The notes under the pieces are model-generated. The model was not told where the DNA came from and made no database searches. It saw nothing but the letters and a program-made list of their open reading frames with translations. From Xanthomonas arboricola pv. guizotiae (GTDB lineage: Bacteria > Pseudomonadota > Gammaproteobacteria > Xanthomonadales > Xanthomonadaceae), in contig NZ_MDSK01000004.1 in NCBI RefSeq assembly GCF_002940205.1, forward strand, positions 122,330-186,329: a DNA stretch of 64,000 nucleotides. The letters run 5' to 3'. Positions 17,631 through 25,660 of the stretch are shown one piece after another. The position numbers and the translations under genes were made by a program. The first letter of the stretch is position 1. Each line of letters opens with the position of its first letter.

Positions 17631-18386
17631 TCAGCGCCACTGCTGCGCACGCGCGACGCGTTCGCCGTCCGCGTCCAGGGCCTCGCCGTCAATGCGGGCA
17701 TCGATGGCATGCGCTAGCGTTGCGGGCAGCGTGCTGGAGGCCATGCGCAACTCGCCCTCGTCGGCTGGGTGCTGCAGCGGCGACACGAGTTCGACCCGCC
17801 AGCGTTGGCCCAGGCGGCAGGCCAGTCCGGCGCTGCCGGATTCCAGCAAAAAACTGCGGCAATAGCGCCCATCGTGCGCACGAAAAGTCAGCCCGATGCG
17901 TACCTCGCCCTGTCGCTCGCCGGAGAGCTGGTGGTCCAGCGCCAGCGCGAGCGCGCCGCTGGCGTCGTGTCCTTGTTCGGCCAGCGCCGCCGATGGCGCT
18001 GCCTGTGGCGGCTGGCGTTGCCAGAGCCAGACGCCGACCAGCAGCGCGGCGGCGAGCGAGGCCGGCACGGCCCAGCGCCGGCCCGGCTGTCGGCGCCACG
18101 CGCTCGGTGCAGGCGCGCTGACGGGCGCAGCCGGATCGGTGCGGAAGGAGGTCTGCGGCGTGGTCGGCGGTCGCCGCCGCGCGGCCTCCAGCAAGCGCGC
18201 CGGTATGGGTTCGTCCAGCACAGGCGCGAAGCCGCTACGCAGCTGCGCGTTCACGCGTTGCAGCTTGCGCATGGCGGCGGCCAGTTGCGGATCGGCTGCG
18301 AGCGCAGCTTCGACCCGCCCGACCTGGTCGGGCGCCAGCGCACCGTCCGCGTAGGCCTGCAGGGTGAATTGGTCGATGTCGTCCAC
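17631..18386 (-). CDS. Membrane anti-sigma factor
   Basis: This 251-residue protein has an N-terminal anti-sigma-type domain (IDQFTLQAYADGALAPDQVG, RVEAALAADPQLAAAM), one membrane helix at about residues 125-145 (WAVPASLAAALLVGVWLWQ) and a periplasmic domain of about 100 residues. Its N-terminal domain lacks a zinc-finger Cys/His set. The GTG start at 18386 has GGAGG 7 nt upstream. It lies inside the 3' part of the sigma gene (136-nt overlap), so synthesis of both is coupled. It should hold the sigma factor at the membrane until a signal frees it; the signal is unknown. Confidence 0.8.
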   Translation of the reverse strand: MDDIDQFTLQAYADGALAPDQVGRVEAALAADPQLAAAMRKLQRVNAQLRSGFAPVLDEPIPARLLEAARRRPPTTPQTSFRTDPAAPVSAPAPSAWRRQPGRRWAVPASLAAALLVGVWLWQRQPPQAAPSAALAEQGHDASGALALALDHQLSGERQGEVRIGLTFRAHDGRYCRSFLLESGSAGLACRLGQRWRVELVSPLQHPADEGELRMASSTLPATLAHAIDARIDGEALDADGERVARAQQWR

Positions 18387-18883
18387 GTGTGTTCCTCCAA
18401 TAGCGCCTGCAGTGCTTCCCTGCCGCGCGCCAGTCGGCTGGTCAGCGTGCCGATCGGGATATCCAGCACCGTCGCGGCGTCCCGATACGACAATCCCTCG
18501 ATCAGCACCAACGCGATCGGCCAACGCTGCTCGTCGGGCAACCGCGCCAGTGCCGCCTGCACCGCCATCCATTCCTGCTGGCGCTCCAGCGGGCTATCGC
18601 CGACCTGATCGCCCTCCGCAGCGCCGACGAACAGCTGCCGTCTGCGCTGTTGCGCGCGGACCTCATCCAGCCATGCGTGGCGGATGATGCCGAACAGCCA
18701 ATACTGCAATGGCGTCTGCGGCCGCCATTGCGCGGCATGGCGCAAGGCGCGCTCGATCGCCACCTGCAGCAGATCGTCGGCATCGGCCGGGTGGCCGGCG
18801 ATGGCACGCGCGAAGCGCCGCAATTGCGGCAGCAGGACGCAGATGCCATCACCCACGGTTGCCACAGGATCGCGCTCTTTCAT
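18251..18883 (-). CDS. ECF-type RNA polymerase sigma factor
   Basis: The 210-residue product has sigma region 2 (LLPQLRRFARAIAGHPADAD followed by DLLQVAIERAL, FGIIRHAWLDEVR) and sigma region 4 (LARLPDEQRWPIALVLIEGL, SYRDAATVLDIPIGTLTSRL), joined by a short linker. The conserved part ends near residue 160. The last 45 or so codons overlap the anti-sigma gene in another frame and encode an Arg/Ser/Pro-rich tail unlike the family. Start ATG at 18881-18883; no clear ribosome site is visible. A divergent secreted protease gene lies 244 bp away and is a likely regulon member. Confidence 0.85.
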   Translation of the reverse strand: MKERDPVATVGDGICVLLPQLRRFARAIAGHPADADDLLQVAIERALRHAAQWRPQTPLQYWLFGIIRHAWLDEVRAQQRRRQLFVGAAEGDQVGDSPLERQQEWMAVQAALARLPDEQRWPIALVLIEGLSYRDAATVLDIPIGTLTSRLARGREALQALLEEHTWTTSTNSPCRPTRTVRWRPTRSGGSKLRSQPIRNWPPPCASCNA

Positions 18884-19127
18884 CAGCAATACGTTCGGCA
18901 AGGGGGTTTTCTTCCATCCGCATGCCGAGGCGTCCAGCGTGCGTCGTCGCGCCACGGGTTGAACATCGAACCGGGATGGGATGGTCGACAGCGCTGCGCA
19001 GCGGGTGCGGCGCGGACGGCCGACCGGAGCTGGAGCCACGGCCGCTTCGCCCTCATCCCAAACTGCGAAACATGCTCTAGTGTGGCATGGGACGCGACAG
19101 GCAACCACGGCGGTGAAGGGGGCGGCA

Positions 19128-20426
19128 ATGGCGAACACGATGGGGATGCGCTGGCTGTGGCTTGCCGCGTGGGTGGTGGGTCCGCCAGCATCGGCGCAGC
19201 TGGCGCTGCCATCTCCCGGCGGCCTGGTGCAGGACGTGACGCAAGCGGCGCCGGGGCTGCCGGCGACCCTGGACCGTTCGCTGCAGCAGGCGCAGGGCGA
19301 TCTGCGGCGCCTGCGCAGGCAGCGCCTGGACGCGCTGCTGCGCGCCCGTCCGCGCGAGTTGGACCGCGATCCCGACGGCGCCATTGTGATGCGCGGTCAG
19401 ATCGTGGCACTGGCGCCGAGTCCGGCCGCCTTGCAGGCCGCGCGCACGGCCGGTTTTACGGTCGGGGAGCAGCGCGACGTCGACGCGCTCGGCTTGCGCG
19501 TGGTGGTGTTGCGCGCGCCGCCGGGTCTGTCGACGCAACAGGCGATGCGGCGGCTGCGGCAACGCGATCCGCAGGGCGAGTATGTCTACAACCATCTCTA
19601 CAGCGAGTCCGGGGCAAGCCTGCCGGCCGTTGCCCCGGTGCCTCCGGCTCCGGCTGCGGCCGTGGCTGCCGGGTCAGGGGGATTTCGGGTGGGATTGATC
19701 GACAGCGGGGTCGATGCCGGCCACCCGGCGCTGGCCGGTGTGCAGGTGCAACGCTGGGGGTGCGATGGACGTGCGCGGGCTCAGGTACACGGGACCGCGG
19801 TCGCATCGCTGCTGGCTGGGCGCGCGGTGGCGCACGGTCCCATCGCGCGCACCTTGTACGCGGCCGATCTCTATTGCGGCAGCGCCGACGATGGCGCGGC
19901 GGTCGAGTTGGTTGCAGCGCTGGGCTGGATGGCGCAGCAAGGCGTTGCGGTGATCAATATCAGCCTGATCGGTGCGCCGAACCGACTGCTGGAACGCGCG
20001 GTGGCCGCGTTGGTCGCGCGCGGTCATCTATTGGTGGCCGCTGTCGGCAATGACGGGCCGGCGGCGCCGGCGCTGTATCCGGCGGCCTATCCCGGCGTGA
20101 TCGGTGTGACTGCGGTCGACAGGCGGCTGCGTGTCCTGCCCGAAGCCGGGCGCGGGACGCAGGTGGCCTTCGCGGCGATCGGCGAGGTCGTTGCCGCCGC
20201 GACCCAGGGGCAATGGACGCCGCAGCGCGGGACATCGTTCGCGGCGCCGTTGGTGGCACGGATCGCGGCGCAATCCCTGCCCCGTCCCGATCCATCGGGC
20301 GCGGCCGCGCTACGGGCCCAATTGCAGCGCCTGGCGCACGACCTCGGCACCGGTGGCCTGGACCCGGTCTACGGCTATGGCGTGCTGGGCGAGGACCTGC
20401 CTCTGCAGCGCGCGCCGGGCGGGTGA
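19128..20426 (+). CDS. Secreted subtilisin-like serine protease (S8)
   Basis: This 432-residue exported protease carries the signal peptide MANTMGMRWLWLAAWVVGPP, cut after ASA. A prodomain-like segment (about 25-170) contains a FIMD-type sheet (ADLYC follows later in the core), and the S8 core starts near residue 185. The catalytic triad is D192 (GLIDSGVDAGHP), H221 (VHGTAVASLL) and S370 (RGTSFAAP), with oxyanion Asn308 (AVGNDGP). The ribosome site is GAAGGGGG just before the ATG. It is divergent from the ECF sigma gene and followed by an Ala/Gly-rich exported protein gene. It may be an effector or a signal-processing protease of that sigma system. Confidence 0.88.
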   Translation: MANTMGMRWLWLAAWVVGPPASAQLALPSPGGLVQDVTQAAPGLPATLDRSLQQAQGDLRRLRRQRLDALLRARPRELDRDPDGAIVMRGQIVALAPSPAALQAARTAGFTVGEQRDVDALGLRVVVLRAPPGLSTQQAMRRLRQRDPQGEYVYNHLYSESGASLPAVAPVPPAPAAAVAAGSGGFRVGLIDSGVDAGHPALAGVQVQRWGCDGRARAQVHGTAVASLLAGRAVAHGPIARTLYAADLYCGSADDGAAVELVAALGWMAQQGVAVINISLIGAPNRLLERAVAALVARGHLLVAAVGNDGPAAPALYPAAYPGVIGVTAVDRRLRVLPEAGRGTQVAFAAIGEVVAAATQGQWTPQRGTSFAAPLVARIAAQSLPRPDPSGAAALRAQLQRLAHDLGTGGLDPVYGYGVLGEDLPLQRAPGG

Positions 20427-20529
20427 ATGCTCCCTGTCTGCACGCGGCGCCGACGGGATGAACGCCCGCGTTCGGTTCGTATGGTCAGTGAGAGCCACAG
20501 ACTGGCTGTGGCAGAGCGAGGAGAACGCG

Positions 20530-21243
20530 ATGAACGGCAAGACCTTGATTCCAGCTGCAGTGGTTGCCGCGATGCTGACGCTGAGCCCCGGCCCGGCCGG
20601 CGCGCAGGTGCTTGGCGGTGCGGGTGGCCTCGGTGGCACGGTGGGCGGCACGGTCGGAGGAGTGGGCGGTGCCACGCTGGGCGGCAATGCGGCTGGCGTC
20701 GGCAATCTGGACGCCGGCTCTGCGCTCAGTGGCGCCAGGAACGGGATCGATGCACAGTCGCGGCGGGTGCGCGGCGCCGCGCAGCGCACGACGATGCACG
20801 GTGCGGCCGCCGCCGCGGCGACCCGCGATGCGGCCGGCGATGCGGCGATGGGTGCCCGGAGCGCGGCCGATACGACGGTTGCCAGCGGCATGTCGGCTGC
20901 ACGCGATAACGCGCGTCTGGCGCGTGACGGCGTCAACGGCGCGTCCGGCAACGTGCAGGGTGCGGCGACTGCGGCCGGCTCGGGCGGCTTGCAGACGGTG
21001 CGCGGGACGGGGGGTGCCGACAATACCGGTACGCTGGCCACGCCCGCGCTGAGCGGGGGCGGCAGCGCCGACGGCAGTGCGTCGCACAGTGCCGCTGTCG
21101 ACCTCAACCCATCGTCGGCGCGGGCGTCTGGCGCTGCTGGCGCGTCGGGAACCGGCGCAGCGCAGACCGGAAATGCGCAGGGTGGCGTAAGCGGGTCGGC
21201 GGCAGCCGGCGCCAATGTCGGCACGTCTGGCCAGGTCCAGTAA
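20530..21243 (+). CDS. Exported Ala/Gly-rich low-complexity protein
   Basis: The 237-residue product starts at an ATG with GAGGAG 8 nt upstream. A signal peptide (MNGKTLIPAAVVAAMLTLSP, cut after AGA) leads into a glycine-zipper-like stretch (LGGAGGLGGTVGGTVGGVGG). The remainder is dominated by Ala, Gly, Ser, Thr and Asn, with no cysteine. No enzyme motif is present. The composition suggests a disordered or surface-associated protein. It follows the S8 protease by 103 bp and is probably coexpressed with it, so it could be a substrate. Function unknown. Confidence 0.7.
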   Translation: MNGKTLIPAAVVAAMLTLSPGPAGAQVLGGAGGLGGTVGGTVGGVGGATLGGNAAGVGNLDAGSALSGARNGIDAQSRRVRGAAQRTTMHGAAAAAATRDAAGDAAMGARSAADTTVASGMSAARDNARLARDGVNGASGNVQGAATAAGSGGLQTVRGTGGADNTGTLATPALSGGGSADGSASHSAAVDLNPSSARASGAAGASGTGAAQTGNAQGGVSGSAAAGANVGTSGQVQ

Positions 21244-21298
21244 TCGACCTGCCCTGAAGCCCAGACGCGCGCGCTGCATCACTGGGACAGGCAGCACG

Positions 21299-21325
21299 AC
21301 GGCGCCCGGTCCGACCGGGCGCCGT
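21299..21325 (+). terminator. Strong hairpin after the Ala/Gly-rich protein gene
   Basis: ACGGCGCCCGGT (21299-21310) and ACCGGGCGCCGT (21314-21325) are perfect 12-nt arms around CCG. It lies 56 bp past the stop codon and is followed by TGTGC, so the T-run is weak. It separates convergent genes (dcp on the minus strand). Confidence 0.6.
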
Positions 21326-21428
21326 TGTGCTGGCAGGGGGGCTGCAGGACTGCGCGAACGGTCCCGAGATGGCCGGCCGGGTGCGCAGTCGGCCAACCTC
21401 CAGGCGCCACCGCAGGCAGCGGTCAGCA

Positions 21429-23603
21429 TCAGCGCGGCGGCGTTTCCGCCGTTTCGCTCAAACCGCGCTTTTCGAGCAGGGGTTCGATCTGCGGCGCATG
21501 GCCGGCGAAGTTCTGGAACAGTTCCATCGCATCGACGCTGCCGCCGCGCGAGAGCAGGGTCTGGCGGAAGCGGTCGCCGTTGGCGCGGCTCAGCCCGCCG
21601 TGCTGCTTGAACCATTGCTGGGTATTGGCGTCGAGCACTTCCGACCAGATGTAGGCGTAATAGCCGGCCGCGTAACCGCTCATGATGTGGCTGAAATACG
21701 GGGTCTTGTAGCGCGGTGGCACCGGTGCATAGGCAATGCCGTCCTGCTGCAGGGCCTTGGCTTCGAATGCCATCACGCCAGCGGCGTCGGGCACCTGGCT
21801 GGCGCTGATCTGGTGCCAGTTCTGATCGAGCATGGCCGCACCCAGATACTCGGTGGTGGCAAAGCCCTGGTTGAACTTGGAGGCGGCAATCACCTTGTCC
21901 AGCAGCGCCTGCGGCATCGGCGTGCCGTTCTGGTAATGCTTGGCGTAGTTCTTCAGGATCGACGGCTCGTCGGCCCACATCTCGTTGACCTGCGAGGGGA
22001 ACTCGACGAAGTCGCGCGGCACGCTGGTGCCGGAGAAATACGGGTATTTGACGTCCGAGAACATGCCGTGCAGCGCATGCCCGAACTCATGGAACATGGT
22101 GGTCACTTCATCCCAGGTCAGCAGCGTCGGCTGGCCGGCCGGCGGCTTGGGGATGTTGAGGTGGTTGGCGACCACCGGCTTGAAACCGGTCAGGTCCGAC
22201 TGCGACACGTACGAGTTCATCCATGCGCCGCCGCGCTTGGATTCGCGCGCATACATGTCGGCGATGAAGATCGCCAGCTGCTTGCCGTCGGCGTCGAACA
22301 CGTCGTAGACGGTGATGTCGTCGCGGTAGGTCGGCAGGTCGGTGCGCTGCTTGAAGGTCAGGCCGTATTCCTGGTTGGCCGCATAGAACACGCCGTTTTC
22401 CAGCACGTTCTTCAACTCGAAGTACGGCTTGAGCTGGGATTCGTCGAAGTCGTACTTGGCCTGGCGCACCTTCTCGCTGTAGTAGGCCCAGTCCCAGGCT
22501 TCGAGCTTGAAGGTCGGCTTGCGCGCGGCCTTCTGCTCCTTGTCGATCATCGCCTGCAGATCGGCCGCTTCGCGCTTGGCATTGGCCACTGCGGCCGGCG
22601 CCAGCTTGCCCAGCATCGCGTTGACCGCTTCCGGTGTCTTGGCGGTCTGGTTTTCCAGCGAATAGGCAGCGTAGGTCGGGAAGCCGAGCAGCTTGGCCTT
22701 GTCGGCGCGCAGCTTCATGATGCGCGCCACCAGTGCGGTGTTGTCGTACTGGCCGCCGTGGCTGCCACGCGACACCGAGGCGTCGTAGATCTGCTTGCGC
22801 AGTTCGCGATTCTTCAGCTGGGTCAGCGGCGGCTGGCCGGTGGTGTTGAGCAGCGCGATCACGTACTTGCCGTCGAGCTTGCGCGCCTTGGCCGCTTCGG
22901 CGGCAGCGGCGATTTGCTCCTCGGACAGGCCATCGAGCTGCTTGACGTCATCGACGACAACGGCGGCGGCATTCACTTCCGCCAGCACGTTCTGGCTGAA
23001 GGTGGTGCCCAGGTTGGCCAGCTCGGCATTCATCGCCTTGAGCGTGGTCTTGTCGGCATCGGAGAGCTTGGCGCCGTCGCGTACGAAATCGCTGTAGTAC
23101 TTCTCGACCAGGCGCACGCCCTGCGCGTCCAGGCCTAGCTTGCTGCGCTGGTCGTACAGGGTCTGGATACGCGCGAACAGCTTGCCGTTGAGCGAGATCG
23201 CATCGCGGTGCGCGGCGAACTTCGCCGAATAGTCGGCCTGCAGTTTCTTGCGCGCGTCGTTGGTGTCGGCATCCACCAGATTGAAGAATACCGTGGTGGC
23301 GCGGTCGAGCGTGGCGCCGCTCTTTTCCAGCGCGATGATGGTGTTGTCGAAGCTCGGCTTGGCCTTCTGGTTGGCGATCTTTTCCACTTCCTTCAACTGC
23401 TCGGCCATGCCGGCATCGAAGGCGGGTGCGAAATCGCTGTCGGTGATCTTGTCGAACTGCGGGTAGTGCAGCGGCAGCGTGCTGTCGGCAAAGAAGGGGT
23501 TGGCTTGGGCGGCGGCCTGCGTGGCGGCGGGTGCGGCGATGCTGTAGGACGGCATGGCAAGTCCCAGGGAAGCGGCCAGGGCAAAGGCGAGACGGGTGGT
23601 CAA
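21429..23603 (-). CDS. dcp: Peptidyl-dipeptidase Dcp (M3 metallopeptidase)
   Basis: This 724-residue periplasmic zinc enzyme removes dipeptides from the C-termini of oligopeptides. The signal peptide MTTRLAFALAASLGLAMPSY is cut near IAAPA. The zinc site is H505-E506-x-x-H509 in TMFHEFGHALHGMFS, with a downstream glutamate in the region after YFSGTSVPRDFVEFP. The start is TTG at 23601-23603, supported by GGAG 8 nt upstream. Length matches the family. It may act with the M14 peptidase and POT transporter in peptide use, but it lies in its own transcription unit. Confidence 0.92.
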   Translation of the reverse strand: MTTRLAFALAASLGLAMPSYSIAAPAATQAAAQANPFFADSTLPLHYPQFDKITDSDFAPAFDAGMAEQLKEVEKIANQKAKPSFDNTIIALEKSGATLDRATTVFFNLVDADTNDARKKLQADYSAKFAAHRDAISLNGKLFARIQTLYDQRSKLGLDAQGVRLVEKYYSDFVRDGAKLSDADKTTLKAMNAELANLGTTFSQNVLAEVNAAAVVVDDVKQLDGLSEEQIAAAAEAAKARKLDGKYVIALLNTTGQPPLTQLKNRELRKQIYDASVSRGSHGGQYDNTALVARIMKLRADKAKLLGFPTYAAYSLENQTAKTPEAVNAMLGKLAPAAVANAKREAADLQAMIDKEQKAARKPTFKLEAWDWAYYSEKVRQAKYDFDESQLKPYFELKNVLENGVFYAANQEYGLTFKQRTDLPTYRDDITVYDVFDADGKQLAIFIADMYARESKRGGAWMNSYVSQSDLTGFKPVVANHLNIPKPPAGQPTLLTWDEVTTMFHEFGHALHGMFSDVKYPYFSGTSVPRDFVEFPSQVNEMWADEPSILKNYAKHYQNGTPMPQALLDKVIAASKFNQGFATTEYLGAAMLDQNWHQISASQVPDAAGVMAFEAKALQQDGIAYAPVPPRYKTPYFSHIMSGYAAGYYAYIWSEVLDANTQQWFKQHGGLSRANGDRFRQTLLSRGGSVDAMELFQNFAGHAPQIEPLLEKRGLSETAETPPR

Positions 23604-24042
23604 GAGAGTTGCTCCAAAGTGCGAACCGCCGAGGCTACCCCAGCCAGGCCGGACAGGCGTGTGACAAAAGGCATGGCTGCACGGTCATTGCGATGCCATC
23701 AGGCGGGCACGAGCGGTGCTGGTCTTGTGGGCGCATGACCGATGACACCATGCGCGCGCAGCCGCCGGCCCGGCGCTGCCGGTATGCGCTACGGCAGATT
23801 CAACTCGGCTGTATGCCGGATGCTCTGCGGGCAGCGAGGTCTCGATCAGTCCGGCTGACGGATGCTGGCCGCTAGCACGCCGTGGCAGCGACCGGCAACG
23901 GCCGGGACCAGCGGGAAGGGCAGATGGCTGCGGCGACGGATCCGTTGAAAACCGCCTCTCCCGGCTGACGCGCTCGGCAACCGCGATGCGACACTGCGGG
24001 CTGCTGGGTTACGCTGCCTGCCTCGCACACTTCAGCGCAGCC
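23604..24042. other. Intergenic region between dcp and glutathione peroxidase
   Basis: About 440 bp between divergent genes. I see no convincing coding frame, repeat or long hairpin. Promoters for both genes must lie here, but no close match to a consensus stands out. Confidence 0.4.
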
Positions 24043-24552
24043 ATGAGCGATATCTCCACGTTCGAATTCACCGACCTGGAAGGCCGGCCCCGCTCGATGC
24101 GCGATTACGCCGGCAAGGTGGTGCTGGTGGTCAATGTCGCTTCCAAATGCGGCTTTACCCCGCAATACGCAGGCCTGCAGGCGCTGTGGCAGCGCTATCG
24201 CGAGCGTGGTCTGGTGGTGATCGGATTTCCCTGCGATCAGTTCGGTCATCAGGAACCGGGCGATGCCGCGCAGATCCGCCAGTTCTGCTCGCTCGATTAC
24301 GCGGTGGATTTTCCGCTGGCCGAGAAGGTCGAGGTCAATGGCAGCGGTGCGCATCCGCTATGGCAATGGCTCAAGCGCGAACAGCGCGGCGTGCTGGGAT
24401 CGGAAGCGATCAAGTGGAATTTCACCAAGTTCCTGATCGGCCGCGATGGCACGGTGCTGGAGCGTTACGCCCCGACGACAAAACCCGAAGCGCTGTGTGC
24501 GGATATCGAGCGCGCGTTACTTGAATCGCAGGAGCGCACCCGGGCGCGATGA
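24043..24552 (+). CDS. Glutathione peroxidase family protein
   Basis: This 169-residue thiol peroxidase reduces peroxides. The catalytic tetrad is visible: C36 (VASKCGFTPQY), Q70 (FPCDQFGHQEPG), W125 and N126 (KWNFTKFLI). A cysteine replaces selenocysteine, as in most bacterial members, which often use thioredoxin as reductant. The last residues, QERTRAR, and the stop codon are encoded inside one arm of a REP-type hairpin. The ATG at 24043 is the start that aligns with the family; upstream residues do not belong. Confidence 0.9.
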   Translation: MSDISTFEFTDLEGRPRSMRDYAGKVVLVVNVASKCGFTPQYAGLQALWQRYRERGLVVIGFPCDQFGHQEPGDAAQIRQFCSLDYAVDFPLAEKVEVNGSGAHPLWQWLKREQRGVLGSEAIKWNFTKFLIGRDGTVLERYAPTTKPEALCADIERALLESQERTRAR

Positions 24553-24592
24553 GGCATTACCGGGAACGCTTCATCGCGCCCGGGTGCGCTCC
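24531..24592. repeat. GTAG-headed REP-type palindrome overlapping the gpx stop codon
   Basis: Perfect 22-nt inverted arms lie at 24531-24552 and 24571-24592 with an 18-nt loop. On the minus strand the right arm starts with GTAGGAGCGCACCCGGG, the GTAG head seen in REP elements of Stenotrophomonas and Xanthomonas. The left arm has GCAG in place of GTAG. The left arm lies entirely within the gpx coding sequence, including its TGA. Confidence 0.75.
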
Positions 24593-24662
24593 TACGACAG
24601 TGCGTGCCGGCGTCGCGGTCTGCGTAAACGCCGCATCGCGCTGACGTCTCACGCGCGCCGCA

Positions 24663-25442
24663 TCACTTCTCGACGAAGGCGCGCTCGAACACGTAATGCC
24701 CCGGCGTGCCGATGCGTGGCGAGGTCTGGAAGCCACGCGCATCCAGCAGGCTGCGCAGGTCGGCCAGCATCTGCGGGCTGCCGCAGATCATGAAGCGGTC
24801 GTTGGCCGGATCCAGCGGCGGCAAGCCGAGCGTCTGCTGCATGCGGCCATCGGCCATCAGCTCGGTCAGGCGGCCCTGGTTGGCGAACGCCTCGCGCGTC
24901 ACCGCCGGGTAGTACAGCAATTTCTCGCGCAGGATGTCGCCGAGGAATTCGTGCTGCGGCAACTCGCGCTCGAAGTAGTCGCGATAGGCCAGATCCTGCA
25001 CGAAGCGCACGCCCTGGGTCAGGATCACCTTGTCGAAACGCTCGTAGGTTTCCGGGTCCTTGATCACCGACAGCCACGGCGCCAGACCGGTACCGGTGCC
25101 CAGCAGATACAGGTTGCGGCCCGGGTGCAGGTCGCTGATCAGCAGCGTGCCGGTGGGCTTCTTGCCGACCAGCACCTTGTCGCCCGGCTGGATATGCTGT
25201 AGCCGCGAGGTCAGCGGACCGTCCGGCACCTTGATGCTGAAGAACTCCAGGTGTTCTTCCCAATTGGCGCTGGCGATCGAGTACGCACGCAGCAGCGGAC
25301 GCGTTTCGGTCTCCAGACCGATCATCACGAACTGCCCGTTCTCGAAGCGGAAACCGGCATCGCGGGTGGTGGTGAAGCTGAAGTAGGCATCGGTCCAGTG
25401 ACGGACCTCAAGCACCGTTTCGGCGCCGAAAGCGGAAGACAT
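24663..25442 (-). CDS. fpr: Ferredoxin--NADP reductase
   Basis: This 259-residue flavoenzyme passes electrons between NADPH and ferredoxin or flavodoxin. FAD-binding motif RAYSIAS is near residue 53, the NADP-binding glycine loop is LLGTGTGLAPWLS, and the C-terminal ICGSPQMLADLRSLL and GHYVFERAFVEK match the bacterial Fpr class ending in EK. The ATG at 25440-25442 fits the family length; an in-frame upstream ATG adds 11 residues. Fpr is often linked to oxidative stress defence, and it lies next to glutathione peroxidase (convergent). Confidence 0.92.
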   Translation of the reverse strand: MSSAFGAETVLEVRHWTDAYFSFTTTRDAGFRFENGQFVMIGLETETRPLLRAYSIASANWEEHLEFFSIKVPDGPLTSRLQHIQPGDKVLVGKKPTGTLLISDLHPGRNLYLLGTGTGLAPWLSVIKDPETYERFDKVILTQGVRFVQDLAYRDYFERELPQHEFLGDILREKLLYYPAVTREAFANQGRLTELMADGRMQQTLGLPPLDPANDRFMICGSPQMLADLRSLLDARGFQTSPRIGTPGHYVFERAFVEK

Positions 25443-25487
25443 ACCGGTAAGTGTCGTGGGAAGAGTACCCGGCAATTCTACCTCAAG

Positions 25488-25520
25488 CCGGCCAAATGAG
25501 AGAGGCTCTCATTTGGCCGG
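25488..25520. repeat. Perfect 15-bp-arm hairpin upstream of fpr
   Basis: CCGGCCAAATGAGAG (25488-25502) and CTCTCATTTGGCCGG (25506-25520) form a perfect stem with a 3-nt loop. It lies between the end of the ABC transporter gene and the start of fpr, both on the minus strand. There is no T-run, so it could be a transcript-stabilising or attenuating hairpin or a REP-like unit. Confidence 0.55.
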
Positions 25521-25657
25521 GAATAGGGAATGGGGAATAGGGAATCGGTTCAGCTGCATTAAGGATCCCGGATGCCCCCGGGGCAAGACGCTCAGCACCG
25601 ATCAGACGCCGGGAACGCCGCCTTTAACGATTCCCGAATCCCTATTCCCGAATCCCC
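25519..25657. repeat. Pair of inverted GGGAATAGGGA-type intergenic repeats
   Basis: At 25519-25548 the motif GGGAATAGGGAAT is repeated in tandem, and at 25628-25657 the complementary form occurs (ATTCCCGAATCCCTATTCCC). The two stretches face each other and could pair imperfectly. A related GGGATTCGGGATTCG run occurs at 49783-49800. Confidence 0.5.
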
Positions 25658-25660
25658 GCC

